This document shows, one piece after another, positions 24,059-34,151 of a stretch of 64,000 nucleotides of DNA. A model generated the notes under the pieces. The model saw only the letters and a list, made by a program, of their open reading frames with translations, was not told the DNA's origin and did not search any database. Source of the DNA: Gautieria morchelliformis. Taxonomy: Eukaryota > Basidiomycota > Agaricomycetes > Gomphales > Gomphaceae. The stretch's first letter is position 1. Each line of letters begins with the position of its first letter. The stretch covers positions 1 through 64,000 of the forward strand of contig WHVA01000254.1 in NCBI GenBank assembly GCA_015179125.1, in the 5' to 3' direction. The position numbers and the translations under genes are program-made.

Positions 24059-24273
24059 TGTAAATAACCCATGTATCTACATGTACAATAGTTATTACAT
24101 AATCCCAGTGGGCCCCTTAGGGACCCACTGTATAGTTTATGCGTGGGAACCTGCTAGCGGTCCCCATCGCATCTTACTCTTACCTGTCACTACGTAGCAT
24201 TCAGAATACCACTCATTGGTCAAGTTCTGTAGTGCCCTTGTGATACAAGGTCTTAAGATCAACATCCTTTACA
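24059..24273 (+). repeat. 3' LTR of gypsy copy 2
   Basis: It starts TGTAAATAACCC right after the polypurine tract AGAGGGGGAGGG and ends CATCCTTTACA. The target duplication ATGGG follows. Confidence 0.92.
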
Positions 24274-24278
24274 ATGGG

Positions 24279-24428
24279 CTCCTTGTGTTGAGCTCACTAG
24301 GCGCAATGGAGAAGATGGTCAAAGATATAAAGGGGAGCTTTGACATACAAGATCTAGGGGATCCAACACGTCTTTTAGGCATTCAAATCGTCCGGAATTG
24401 AGACTTAGGCACCATACACATATCACAG
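24279..24428 (+). pseudogene. Copia reverse transcriptase, continuation
   Basis: After the target duplication the copia RT resumes just past YMDD with LLVLSSLGAMEKMVKDI and FDIQDLGDPTRLLGIQIVR, the usual block after the catalytic site. It stops at the family B LTR complex. Confidence 0.8.
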
Positions 24429-24433
24429 GATGC

Positions 24434-27114
24434 TGTCAAGATTGGTTTTTAGGTGTTAATATTGTGTATTAGTGAACACAGCGAATGCCCAAATAACTTG
24501 TGCGAATAAGTGTGGCATTCGGCGAATAAGGTGAACCAATAAATGTTCAGAAGATAAGAGGGCTGCCCGAACGGGGCTCGCCCTATCTACAGTCGCAGCG
24601 AAATAGCCTGTGGCACTTGACGATGTAACGCGCAAAGTGTCACAGAAAGGTTGTTTAAGTAGCAACAATCCTTTCGCCAGTGAAGGCGCTCCTTCGGAGC
24701 CCTTCGCCGACAGCACAGATAATAGTTCACAGGCTAAGGTAACCAAGGTGAGGTATGAAAACTCACCAGTGGTGCTTAAGTCTTCCTCTGGTCGAAGATA
24801 GAAATCTACAGGAGAGGGCTCAAGATGATGGTCACAGTGAGGTCAAGTTTTTCACAAAATAGATGTATGATAATTGAACTGGGGAATATACATGCAAATG
24901 TATGAAACACAGATACAATAGAATGAAAGAGGAAATGACAGGGAGGAAAGGGGATGAAGGTATTTATGTACGAAAACACGCCTTGCGACCCGCATATATG
25001 CTTCCCTGCACAGACTCTTCGTCTGCTGGGTTTATCCCACATGATCTACGGGCAGGACATCCCATGAATGCATTCTGGCCATATGAACACCTAAAGGGTT
25101 GGGTCGGGAAGGTGATGGGACCAGTGATGAACCATCAAGCTGGGTAAAGGATGTCGATCGTGTTAGATGGCATACCTGCTGGCAAATGATGCGAGCAGCA
25201 AATGGTCGTTCGGCGAATGCAGCCAAGGGCGAATGGAATGATCATAGAAGAGGCGTGGCCGAAGGGGAGGGCGAAGCCACGCGAACATAGAGGAGGGTTG
25301 GGGGAAGGGACAATAGGGGTTGCTGGGTACAAAAAATAAACGAGTCACATCATCCGATCATAGGAATGTCAAGATTGGATTATAGGCGTTAATATCGCAT
25401 GTTAGTGGCGAATGCCCGAATAGCGTGTGCGATCTAGCGAATCGCCCAGCGAACAGTACCGAAGAGGTAAGGGTTAAGAAGTAAGAGGGTTACTCGAAAG
25501 GAATTCGCCCTGATCTACAGTCATAGCGAAATAGCCCATGGCACTTGACGATGTAACGTGCAAGGTGTCACGGAAAGGTTGTCTAAGTGGCGACAATCCT
25601 TTTGCCGGCGAAGGCACTCCTTCGGAGCCCTTCGCTGACAGCACAGAAAATAACTCGAAGGCTAAGGTAACAAAGATGAAGTATGAGAACTCACCAGTGA
25701 TGCCTAAGCCCTCTTCTGGTCGAAGATAGAAATCTACAGGAGAAGGCTCAAGACGATGATCACAGCGAGGTCAAGTTTGCACAAGATGGACGTATGATAA
25801 TTGAACTGGAGAATATACATGCGAATGTAGACTACTTATACCGAATGCTCATACGGTGCTAGTGAATAGGAAAGAGGCCGTCTGGAGTCAGGGTTGGATA
25901 GGGGTGTGCGGTCAGGATACATAATAGATGAAATAGACATACAATAGAATGGAAGAGGGGTGCGAACATGAAACGACGGAGAGGGAAGAAGGCGAAGGCC
26001 CCTATGTATGAAAACACGCCTTGGGACCTGCATATACACCACCCTGCACGGACTCTTCATCTGCTGGGTTGGTCCCACATGACCTACAGGTAGGATGCCC
26101 CGCAAATGCATTCTGGACATAGGAACACCCAAAGGGGGTTGAGTTGAGAAGATGATGGGACCAGTGATGAACCATCAACCCGGGTAAAGGATGTCGATTG
26201 TGTTTTGATGGCGTGCCTGCTGGCGAATGATGCGAGTAGCGAATGGTCATATGGCGAATGTGGCGAATAGCGAATGGAGCGAGGAGTGAATGGAGCGAAG
26301 ACAACGAACATGGAAGAGTGGTGAAAGGGACAACAGGGATAGCTGGGTACAAGAAATAAATGAGTCATGACAGCCTGCACCTCCTTGCAATTCATGATAG
26401 GACCAGTGATGAACCAACAATCCAGGTAAAGGATGTCGATCGTGTTCGATGGCATGGCTACTGGCAAATAATGCAAGTAGCGAATGGCCAGTTGGCGAAT
26501 GTGGCGAATAGTGAATGGGGCAAGCAGTGAATGGAGCGAAGCCGAGCGAACATGGAAAAGTGGTGAAAGGGAAAACAGGGATAGCTTGATACAAGAAATG
26601 AATGTGTCATGACAACTGTGTAGTGAAAACTTCAGCGAAGCTAATTCGTCCTGCGCTGCAGTGGTGCGAGTCCCATTGAGTCCAACCTGCATGGAGGCTG
26701 CAACTGACACTATCCGAATGCATCCTGAGCATGTGGGTCTGGCGTGCTGGCAGGAATGATGCGAATAGCGAATGCGAAAGCAGTATGGCGATGAATATTT
26801 TGGCAAGATATTCGCTGGTTCAGGAAGTCGTTCGCTGGCTCGGGAAGTCATTCGCCTTGTGCTGAGGGATGATTCGCAGAATAAACGAATCATGACAAGG
26901 AACACCCAACGAGGTTTGAGCCGAGAAGGTGATAGGATCCGTGATGAACCATTGAGCCGGGTAAAGGATGTTGATCGTGTTTTGATGGTGTGGCTACGTG
27001 CGAATGACACAGGTAGCGAATAAACGTTAGGCGAATTCGGCGAAGAGCGAACAGAGCGAATATAGAAGTGGAGTGATGAGGTTACTGGGTATAAGAAATA
27101 GACGGGTCATGACA
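24434..27114 (+). repeat. Family B solo-LTR complex with repeated 3' module
   Basis: The whole 2.7-kb block is flanked by a perfect GATGC duplication (24,429-24,433 and 27,115-27,119), so it arrived or resolved as one unit. A first LTR start (TGTCAAGATTGG) lies at 24,434 and a second at 25,367. The LTR end GTCATGACA or a close variant occurs at 26,372, 26,614, 26,897 and 27,114, each after an AATAAA- or AATGAA-like word. The last 220-280 bp of the LTR are thus present about four times in tandem. Confidence 0.8.
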
Positions 27115-27119
27115 GATGC

Positions 27120-27810
27120 CTTCATCAACACCATAGCGAAATGATTCAATATTACACCTGGACAGGCTGTGAACTCACCTATGGACCCCAATATCGAATT
27201 ATGAAAATCCACTGCCGCATCCGACATCATCAACTACGCATACGCATCCATAGTTGGCAGCCTCAACTATTGTGCAGTGGCCACTCGACCTGACATATCT
27301 TATGCAGTCAATAAATGGGCCCAATATTCCTCCAAACCAAACATCACACATTGGGAAGCTGCGAAGAGAATTATCAGATATCTGTCAAACACAAGAGAGT
27401 ATGGATCACTTACATGAGAGAGGGGGATATGGGATTTGCCCATAATCTGGTGGGATACACTGATGCAGATTTCACTGGAGATCAAGACAACCGGAAGTCT
27501 ACAACAGGTTGGGTCTTCACATTCAATGGAGCACCGATCTTTTGGGCATCGAGAAGCAGGGTCTAGTGAGCAGATCAACAATGGAATCAGAAGTGGTAGC
27601 AGGATCGCCTTCTCCAGCGACAGTGTCAACAGCAGCCAAATGAAGCACATTGACGTACATTACCATTACACAAAGGAACAGATTGTTGCAGGCAACATAT
27701 GCTTGCACTATATCAAAACCCTTGAAAATCCCACCAATGTCTTTACAAAGCCACTTTCACCACACAAGCACCTCCACATCCTAGAAATGCTAGGAGTGCG
27801 TCAGGCTTGA
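27120..27810 (+). pseudogene. Copia RNase H
   Basis: Copia RNase H signatures are SYASIVGSLNY-like, ATRPDISYAVNKWAQYSS, LVGYTDADFTGDQDNRKSTTG (catalytic Asp) and GAPIFWASR, then the end block with HYHYTKEQI and NPTNVFTKPLS. It ends just before the polypurine tract and 3' LTR. Broken. Confidence 0.85.
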
Positions 27811-28486
27811 AGGGGAGTGTAATAAAAACAAAATCATATATATTCCACTGCTCCATTTCATTCCACATAATTCTGACAAAAACACAAAAACATTTCCATT
27901 GTTCTATGCCGCCTACATCCCCATGATCACACATGACCACCCACTCGAACCCGCAGATCCTCGATAATCCTCACATGAATCTATATATACTTCCGGGGAT
28001 TATCCATGCGCCGGACAAGCCACGGACGCATATGTGGCCGGGAGAGAGTACTCAAGCCTGAGTGGTTCTGATCTGAGGAGGAGTGCATTTGTATGGGATC
28101 CTGCTTTGCTGGTCAAATAAGAGAAATTCCATGTATTTTCGAAATAGTGACCTTAAAATATAGCATACAGGCTTTGCTCTCATTGGGGATGATCTATTTA
28201 AACTTCCTCTAATTTCCTATCATTTTTTCGCCATTTTTAACGAAGTCCTTGGCCCAAAACACTTCTATTCTGTTGCAGCAGAGTTATGAATCCACATGTA
28301 TCCACAACTCTGCTTATTCAAACTCCGACGCGCGCGAACCCGAACTCGAGCCTGTGGACACTTACGCACCCACAAACTCTGGCCAACCTACCGGTTCAGA
28401 CTCAGCACTCTGGAAATAGCAATTTATTCCCAAGCCTCCACAACACAGTTTGTGCAATACCACACTCCTAAAATAGAATTAGGGTC

Positions 28487-29025
28487 ATGACTCACTGCCA
28501 AGCTGGAGTATTATTGGTCCAAAGTCTTGTGACTTGGGAAATGACTCCTGCATGACTCAGAGCCTGGCTTGGCACATGACTCATGCTTGAACTCTGGTGT
28601 ATCATTGGCTGAGAGGCCGCTTACCAATGAAAGGCTGTGTTGAGCTAATCCTCTTTAAGAATAAGGGTGTATCTTATTCTTAGACGTGACTCATGCCTGA
28701 CTCACTACCCTATTTCTGCATGACTCACCCCCTAATCGTGGGCTGCGATTGGTCAACACGAGTTCTGACTCATTACCCTTTTTCACTCTGACTCACTACC
28801 CCATTTCTGTGTGACTCAGTGCATGACTCACTCCCTAATCGTGAACCGCGATTGGTCAACACATGCTCTGACTCACTACCCTATTTCTCTCTGACTCACT
28901 ACCCCATTTCTTTGTGACTCAGTGCATGACTCACACCCAAATCGTGAACTGCGATTGGCCAACACATGCTCTGACTCACTACCCTTTTTCTCAATGACTC
29001 ACTACCCTATTTTTTCGTGACTCAT
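28487..29025 (+). promoter_or_regulatory. Cluster of 17 TGACTCA (Gcn4/AP-1-type bZIP) sites with CCAAT boxes
   Basis: I count 17 exact TGACTCA words in about 540 bp, where chance predicts well under one. They are embedded in diverged tandem units built around CTGACTCACTACCC and a GCGATTGGTCAACAC-like word, which contains an inverted CCAAT box. TGACTCA is the known binding site of Gcn4-like bZIP activators in fungi. The cluster lies 30-570 bp upstream of a TATA box, so it looks like the LTR enhancer. Confidence 0.75.
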
Positions 29026-29054
29026 TCTAGTCTATTAATAGATGGTAGATACAA

Positions 29055-29063
29055 TATAAAAGG
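29055..29063 (+). promoter_or_regulatory. TATA box of the copia LTR
   Basis: TATAAAAGG lies 30 bp after the last TGACTCA. Transcription would be expected to start about 30-60 bp downstream, in the CA-rich stretch near 29,090-29,120. Confidence 0.6.
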
Positions 29064-29715
29064 AGGCCTTACTGTCCACCTTTCATCAGCCAATACATCA
29101 TCATCTACTATCCACGTACCTCGTGTGACTTGCCAAGCTTGCACAGCTTACTAAGCTGCTAACCCCAGCTAGGGTTATTACACTTACTTAGTGTATTAAT
29201 TCTCAGTTAAGTAGTTGTGTTTCTACTTAGCCACCCGGACTAACACTCCAGGTGAAATTCTGCAGAGTGAGTCTGACAATCGATTTCCTTGTCAATTAGC
29301 TCTCCAATACCCGAGACGAACTGATCAGTGACTTTCCTGTTCAGTTACTTTCACAAGTCACTTCTTAAACCCTAGTCGCTCGTTTATTGCAGTGCATTGA
29401 CGTTAATTGGGTCAGTCCACGTACAAACTCTCCTGTGAAGCCATTCCTATCTTTTTGGAATACTTGGACCCCGATAGTCGTCCTCGAACCTACAGACTTT
29501 TAGTTTATTGTTCAGTGCTGCTAAGAAATGTATTGCCTTCCATCCGTATTAACTTGGACTAGTTTTTACACGGATTGCAACCAAGGTACAAATATTAAAT
29601 TATTTCCGGAGTTGTGCTGCAGCATTGTTTAATATTCTTTGAGTTTCGTATATGACACGTTCTGATAGACCAAAGTGTTAGCTCTGACACCAAAGTCTTG
29701 AAGGGTTCCAAAACA

Positions 29716-30224
29716 GCATTGGCTAGCCCAATGCACTCGGACATTTCTTTTTTCTAAATTCCACATTCCATATCACCATGTTTCTCTTCTGATATCAATT
29801 CCTTTCCATGTGTTCATTTGACTAATACATCAGTAACTAGATCAGTAGTCGGTGCATTGTCTTCCGGATCACAAACCATATGTTCACTTATATGCGATCT
29901 GGAACACATCTCGTAGTTAAATAGTTCAGATGTACACAGAGAATAACCAGTCAATTAGAACTCACCTTTCTTAAAGTTACTTGGTACTTTGTGGCGCATA
30001 TATCTGCATAGATATCACTGAAGAGCATATACACCTTGTGTACACTCGCTCTCTCTATTTTCGACCACTCACTCGATTCAACTTCAATTCAAAGTCTGAA
30101 TTATATTCACACTCCATTGTACTATTGATATCTCTTAGTCATTTACAGTTGCTTTTGGTATTGTGGTCACTCGATGCCACTTGCATATCCAGAAATATCA
30201 ACAGTGTTCTTTTTACTTTTACTG
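29716..30224. other. Intergenic stretch with no supported gene
   Basis: AT-rich DNA after the copia LTR. It opens with a short palindrome (GCATTGG, 5-nt loop, CCAATGC). Open frames here are short and unlike proteins. Confidence 0.5.
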
Positions 30225-30651
30225 TCAGGGGGGGTCAAAAACTTTGCCAACTGCTACAATTGGAGGTGGGGCCAACAATATTTCATTCCAGACAGCGACG
30301 AAGTATGAAGCATTTGTTGATAATTCGGACCCATGTTCTAACCTGGCGATGAACTAGTCAAACCAAAGAAGATCAAATTGAACATTGCACCCAAGATTGA
30401 ATATCAGAAGATAATCAGACGAAACTGAGGCTTACCTGTTCAAGAACTTCCACTTCTCTGCTGGTTGAATCTTTAAAGATACGCAGACCTATTATGGGGT
30501 CTCTATTTTGCGTATATCCATCACCATCAATGATAGGCGGCATGTACCCTTGAGATTCAAGGGCAGGAATGGATTGTAAGATCTCATGAAGCTGCTGCAG
30601 TAACTCATCGAGTGGCTGCTGATGCAGAGTCATGACGCCGTCGGAGCTCAA
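30225..30651 (-). CDS. Truncated UPF0415/DUF1308-like gene, two exons
   Basis: Exon 1 (30,651-30,436) encodes 72 residues from an ATG. It ends at a clean GTAAGC donor, and an 82-nt intron (30,435-30,354) ends TTTGACTAG. Exon 2 (30,353-30,225) adds 42 residues in frame: FIARLEHGSELSTNASYF and VAVWNEILLAPPPIVAVG. The spacing GLRIFK, VEVLEQFI, LSTN, then PPIVAVGKVF recalls the N-terminal domain of the UPF0415 (human C7orf25) family from memory; not checked. Family members are several hundred residues long, so only the first part is present. A residual gene start cut by rearrangement fits best. Confidence 0.5.
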
Positions 30652-31026
30652 AAGGACTAAACGACAAAGTTTCCTTGTTCTGCTTTCACGTGTATATCAG
30701 TACTTCAGTACCAGTGAAAGCCGACTCTGGCCAAATTATGTTGAAATATGGCAACCTAAATGACTCCCTGCACTCGCCTGACCTTTCCACCATTAAAGCT
30801 GACTTGGAGATATGATGGGTTCCTGGTGAACTGGTGGGAAGCACACACATACACACCCGTACGTCTCAAGAACCTCATAAATAAGGCTTTTTTGACTCGT
30901 TTTCCGAGCTCGTCATCCGACTTTGCTATACCCAAGTAACTTGAAGCCTCTAGGTTTGGCACGGAGACGGTGGACATCGAAGTAGATAGGTAGCGGGTGG
31001 CGAGGCAAATATTCGGAATCATGGTT

Positions 31027-31110
31027 AGAATCCAGCCCCGATCTGTCATTTGTATCATGATCGAAGGACATAATTCATGCGTTGCTGTTGGTCCTGACCT
31101 CGAGGCTGTA
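31027..31110. repeat. Short duplicated segment, left copy
   Basis: About 84 bp match 32,926-33,013 in the same orientation at around 85 percent. On the minus strand both keep one open frame (SRSGPTA-HEL...MTDRG), so this may be a coding exon of an unidentified gene. The surrounding minus-strand frame (31,145-30,756, 129 residues) is not recognised. Confidence 0.6.
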
Positions 31111-31262
31111 AGCGCTATGAAATGGGATTCCCAAGCAAGAGTCATAGGTGTATTCTGACGATAATGTTGTAGGGTAAGATGTAGTCTTGGAAGTACTAAT
31201 ATACATGTTCCATACCATCTGTGCGGGCTCTTTAGCAGGGGGTATTATAGGTATCATGACAA

Positions 31263-32647
31263 CTATACAATGGGAGACTCACTATGGGTCTCTGGCGTAT
31301 TCCCAGGGTCGGTTTCTAGAGCATCTGCCGCAGGCTCCGGCAACGGTCCAAGAGTTATTCTTTTCGGGGGGGTCGCAGGTGGGGGTAGTGGAACCCTTGA
31401 GGCGAGACTATCCCAGGACAGGGTAGACCGGAACTGGCGAATGCACTGCAATACCCAGGTCATTGTGGGACGAGACAGCGGCTCCTCTGATGTCATCTCG
31501 GTGAACAGTTGGGTTAATGGCGTCCACGGCTCATGGCGAGTTCAAGGTCATTCAGGTAATAACGATTCAGCGAACCGGGAAGTCCGTCCGAAACGGTGAA
31601 GGAGGACCATAGACACCTCCAGTCAACTGAGTCACTCCATGCTGCGTGGCATGGCGATTAAAATTTACAAGTATGTTGTCGACATCGATGTCCTTGGTAG
31701 AGCACCGTGGATTACTACTGGGCATACAAATAGACTTAGGCAGCTTACAAGATGGGCCACCAATCGCTCGTGACAAAAGGCAAAACCCTGTTGAACAATA
31801 TTAGAGTGCTTCAGGTAGGAGAGAGAAGCCAAACTTACCTCTGTCACCTGATGTATAGCATCAACCACTTCACCATAATTATAATACCATAGGGAGTCAA
31901 TTCAGGCAAGAGCGGGAACACAACAAAGATCATATCATCAAGGACAATCTTGCGCAACATCGGCACGATGTGATTATCTCCGCGAAATGTGACGTCACCT
32001 GTACCAAGACGACGCAAAGCTGCGAGATGATTCAAGCCATCATCACCTTTGGCGACCAGACGAATGAGCACGCGGTTATCAATTGTAGGGGCGGGACAGT
32101 GGATGGCTTTCTGTACATAAACATGTTTCAACGAAGAATGTAAATACGACTGACCAATCTCCGAGCCCCACTTCTTCCCCTGACTGATCCCCGATCATTC
32201 TCACTTAGTATAAGTATCTGACGTTTGTATCACGACAACTCAGACTTGCATCTGATGTTGCCTAGGTTGTTGTAAGCTGCCTGTGGAAGTTGCTCTTACA
32301 ATAAGAACCGTACCACGACGTCGAAACCTGATCTCGGACTGGCACCACTGACTGGTGCGCTGTAGACGAACCATCAGGGGACCGCGGAAATCAAGGAACA
32401 TGAAAGATGGAAACACTGGAATACTGGCACTTTTCCACAATGTGAGACCTTTCTCAAGGAAAAACGGTTCGAGAGGAGTCCAAATATCGCGCGGGATTAT
32501 GCCTTCTGGTTTCCACCCTCTGGCCCTCCAATCTCGAAGAGTCTTTGGAAGGCTGCTCCGTGTGAAAGGGCCTGGCGTGGGGGTCATTATCAGACCCGAC
32601 TTGGGCGGACCCACCCAAACAAACGACCTGACTTTGCACTTCATCAC
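31263..32647 (-). pseudogene. Basidiomycete-type protein kinase pseudogene
   Basis: The N-terminal exon starts at ATG 32,647 and has GWKPEGIIPRDIWTPLEPFF and the strand FMFLDFRG. The next coding block (from about 32,150) holds LRRLGTGDVTFRGDNHIVPM then MIFVVFPLLPE, like the N-lobe and hinge of agaricomycete kinases. A one-base frame change follows, then YGEVVDAIHQVTE. Introns are clear: 31,838-31,788 (51 nt, GTAAGT...CAACAG) and 31,748-31,693 (56 nt, GTAAGC...CCAAG). Splicing gives GFAFCHERLVAHLDIDVDNI, i.e. a catalytic loop with HLD for HRD. PFRTDFPVR is followed by a second frame break, then YYLNDLELA joins directly to LFTEMTSEEPLSRPTM, so most of the C-lobe is missing. Dead. Confidence 0.7.
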
Positions 32648-32925
32648 GACCTCTGCCAGGTTCCGTAGGTTATTTCATCATTCTACACGCTAAAACTGCA
32701 TAAGGTTGTCGTCAAGGAAAAGCTTTTATGTCTGCGCCAGGGGAAAGACGCACAAATAAACTTTTCGTTTTTTGTTCAGAGTTGGTTCATGTTGACTGAA
32801 AACTACCATCACACTTTGATCAGAATAGTAATCTACAGGGTGCGGCGAACGTATGGACCCACGCATGGTATGTGTTACTTGCAGAGCCTAATATACATTA
32901 TAGTGCGCCTCATAGCTAGCTATCC

Positions 32926-33013
32926 TGGTTAGAGTCCGGCCCCGATCTGTCATTGGCATCATTATCGAAGCACCTAGTTCATGAGCTGCTGTTGGTCCTG
33001 ACCTTGAGGCTAG
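32926..33013. repeat. Short duplicated segment, right copy
   Basis: Partner of 31,027-31,110, on the other side of the kinase pseudogene. The minus-strand frame reads GPTAAHELGASIMMPMTDRG. The two copies bracket the kinase remnant. Confidence 0.6.
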
Positions 33014-33954
33014 CACGCGGCGGCGTCTGTGGCGCGAAGCGGAAGTCGGCAGGCTGGTGCGGGAGCGTGGTGCGTGGGGTCGGGGCCGGGGCCAGGGGCA
33101 GCAGGTGCGCGGGGACGCCGACGAACGGCGGGAGCGCGGCGGGCGCGGAGTGGTGGGGAGGTGGTGGATGAGCAGCGGGAGGAGGAGGAGCGCGGTGTGT
33201 GTGAGGGTGTGCGTCTGTCCGGGAACTGTGCGTCAGATATCATAGGGCATAGGACATAGGGTACAGGGAACAGCAGGGGAACGGGGCGCGCCCAGCCTCT
33301 CAGGCGCGACGCGCGGACGAGCGCATGCACGCACGGCGCGCAGTGCGCGAGTGGGTGCGGGTGCGGGCCGTACCCACGCGCGCGCCGTTCGTTAATACGC
33401 AGCGCTCGCAGATAAGCAGGCGAGCATGGCGCACTTGACGTATATGACCCGCGCCTCGAAGGAGGAGAGCTGCGCGAGGGTCTTCACGGCCTGCCCTATC
33501 CTGTCCTGGATGCCGAACGCAAAGGGATTCTGCCTCTCGAGCAGCAAGACGCGGATCGTAGACACGGGCGCCGCGAGGGGCAGGTGGAGGAGCGTGAAGA
33601 GGTTCAGCGGCGGGGATGCCAGTAAAGCCACACACGGTGTCGAGCCGAGCCGTCGTTGTCAACACGTTGCGGAAGAGTCGTAGGAATGGAGACGCACATA
33701 ATAGGAGACGGAATGTCTAGAGCGTGTGCGATGAGGAGCGCGGTGAGCAGGCGGCGCGGTGGAGGGCGGGAGCTGAGGAGGGAGTCGCGGACGAAAAAGC
33801 CGTAGGAGACGACGAAGAGGACGGAGAGTCGAGCAGCACCCAGAGGCGCCGAAGCCACACTTGACGCAGGCAAAAAAAGGACCTCGAACGCAGCGCTCTT
33901 GAATCCGAGCAGTAGTCGCTCAAATTTGGTCGGCTTTGCCAACTTGGGTGGCAT
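33012..33954 (-). pseudogene. Unidentified membrane-protein gene, copy 1, degenerate
   Basis: From ATG 33,954 the frame reads MPPKLAKPTKFERLLLGFK, then hydrophobic stretches (RLSVLFVVSYGFFV, RRLLTALLIAHALDI), and breaks near 33,604. A second frame holds VSTIRVLLLERQNPFAFGIQ and VKTLAQLSSFEARVIY, which are well conserved in copy 2 at 41.3-42.2 kb. The end is GC-rich and decayed. Probable multi-pass membrane protein of unknown role; both copies are broken. Mid-gene GC content is far above that of its surroundings. Confidence 0.5.
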
Positions 33955-34151
33955 GTACGTACTACACCTTTATCTGGTCCGTGTGAAATTTCCTCATTGG
34001 GCTGTAATTCATTAGGCTTCTCGCATTGCCACGTCACGCGCCATTTCTTAATAAAAGGATGGTTACTCGTCCTCTTCTCTTCTCTTCCTGCACCTCCACC
34101 GTCCCTCCACCAGCTCAATCCAACCTACCTCTCTCACTTGTCCTATCTGCA

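Larger units (their letters stand above)
13356..24273 (+). mobile_element. Ty3/gypsy copy 2 (chromovirus-like) with an extra 3' ORF
   Basis: Both LTRs are 215 bp (13,356-13,570 and 24,059-24,273) and differ at 3 positions, about 1.4 percent, so this is a rather young insertion. The target duplication ATGGG (13,351-13,355 and 24,274-24,278) lies in the copia RT YMDD region. The parts are gag, CCHC knuckle, protease, RT, RNase H, integrase with a chromodomain-like tail, then a further ORF (ORF3) before the polypurine tract. Two solo LTRs of other families are inserted in it. Without them it is about 9.1 kb. It is broken, in roughly half a dozen places. Confidence 0.92.
5475..29715 (+). mobile_element. 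Ty1/copia element, old, heavily interrupted
   Basis: The parts seen in order are the end of a 5' LTR (5,475-5,595), integrase (from 11,750), reverse transcriptase (about 12,830-13,355 then 24,279-24,428), RNase H (27,120-27,810), a polypurine tract AAGGGGAG and a 3' LTR (27,818-29,715). The gag, protease and early integrase parts are not seen. The pieces are separated by two gypsy copies and a solo-LTR complex. The order IN then RT then RNase H is diagnostic for Ty1/copia. The overlapping 121 bp of the two LTR ends differ at roughly one base in ten, so this is the oldest layer. It is broken many times. Confidence 0.8.
27818..29715 (+). repeat. Copia 3' LTR (about 1.9 kb)
   Basis: It starts TGTAATAAAAAC directly after the polypurine tract AAGGGGAG and ends TTCCAAAACA, an end shared with 5,595. 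The length is unusual for a copia LTR, so a nested insert within it cannot be excluded. It holds a promoter-like region (TGACTCA cluster, CCAAT boxes, TATA box). Confidence 0.65.

Noticed and set aside
24434-27114. CRISPR-like or satellite array
   Set aside because: The repeated units are of unequal length and are ends of one LTR family, bracketed by a single target duplication.
29981-30352. Plus-strand hypothetical protein
   Set aside because: It overlaps, antisense, the well-spliced exon 2 of the UPF0415-like gene and has no coding-like composition of its own.
33029-33259. Gly/Arg-rich protein on the plus strand
   Set aside because: It is the antisense reading of GC-rich membrane-gene sequence that is also present, in sense, in the copy at 42 kb.
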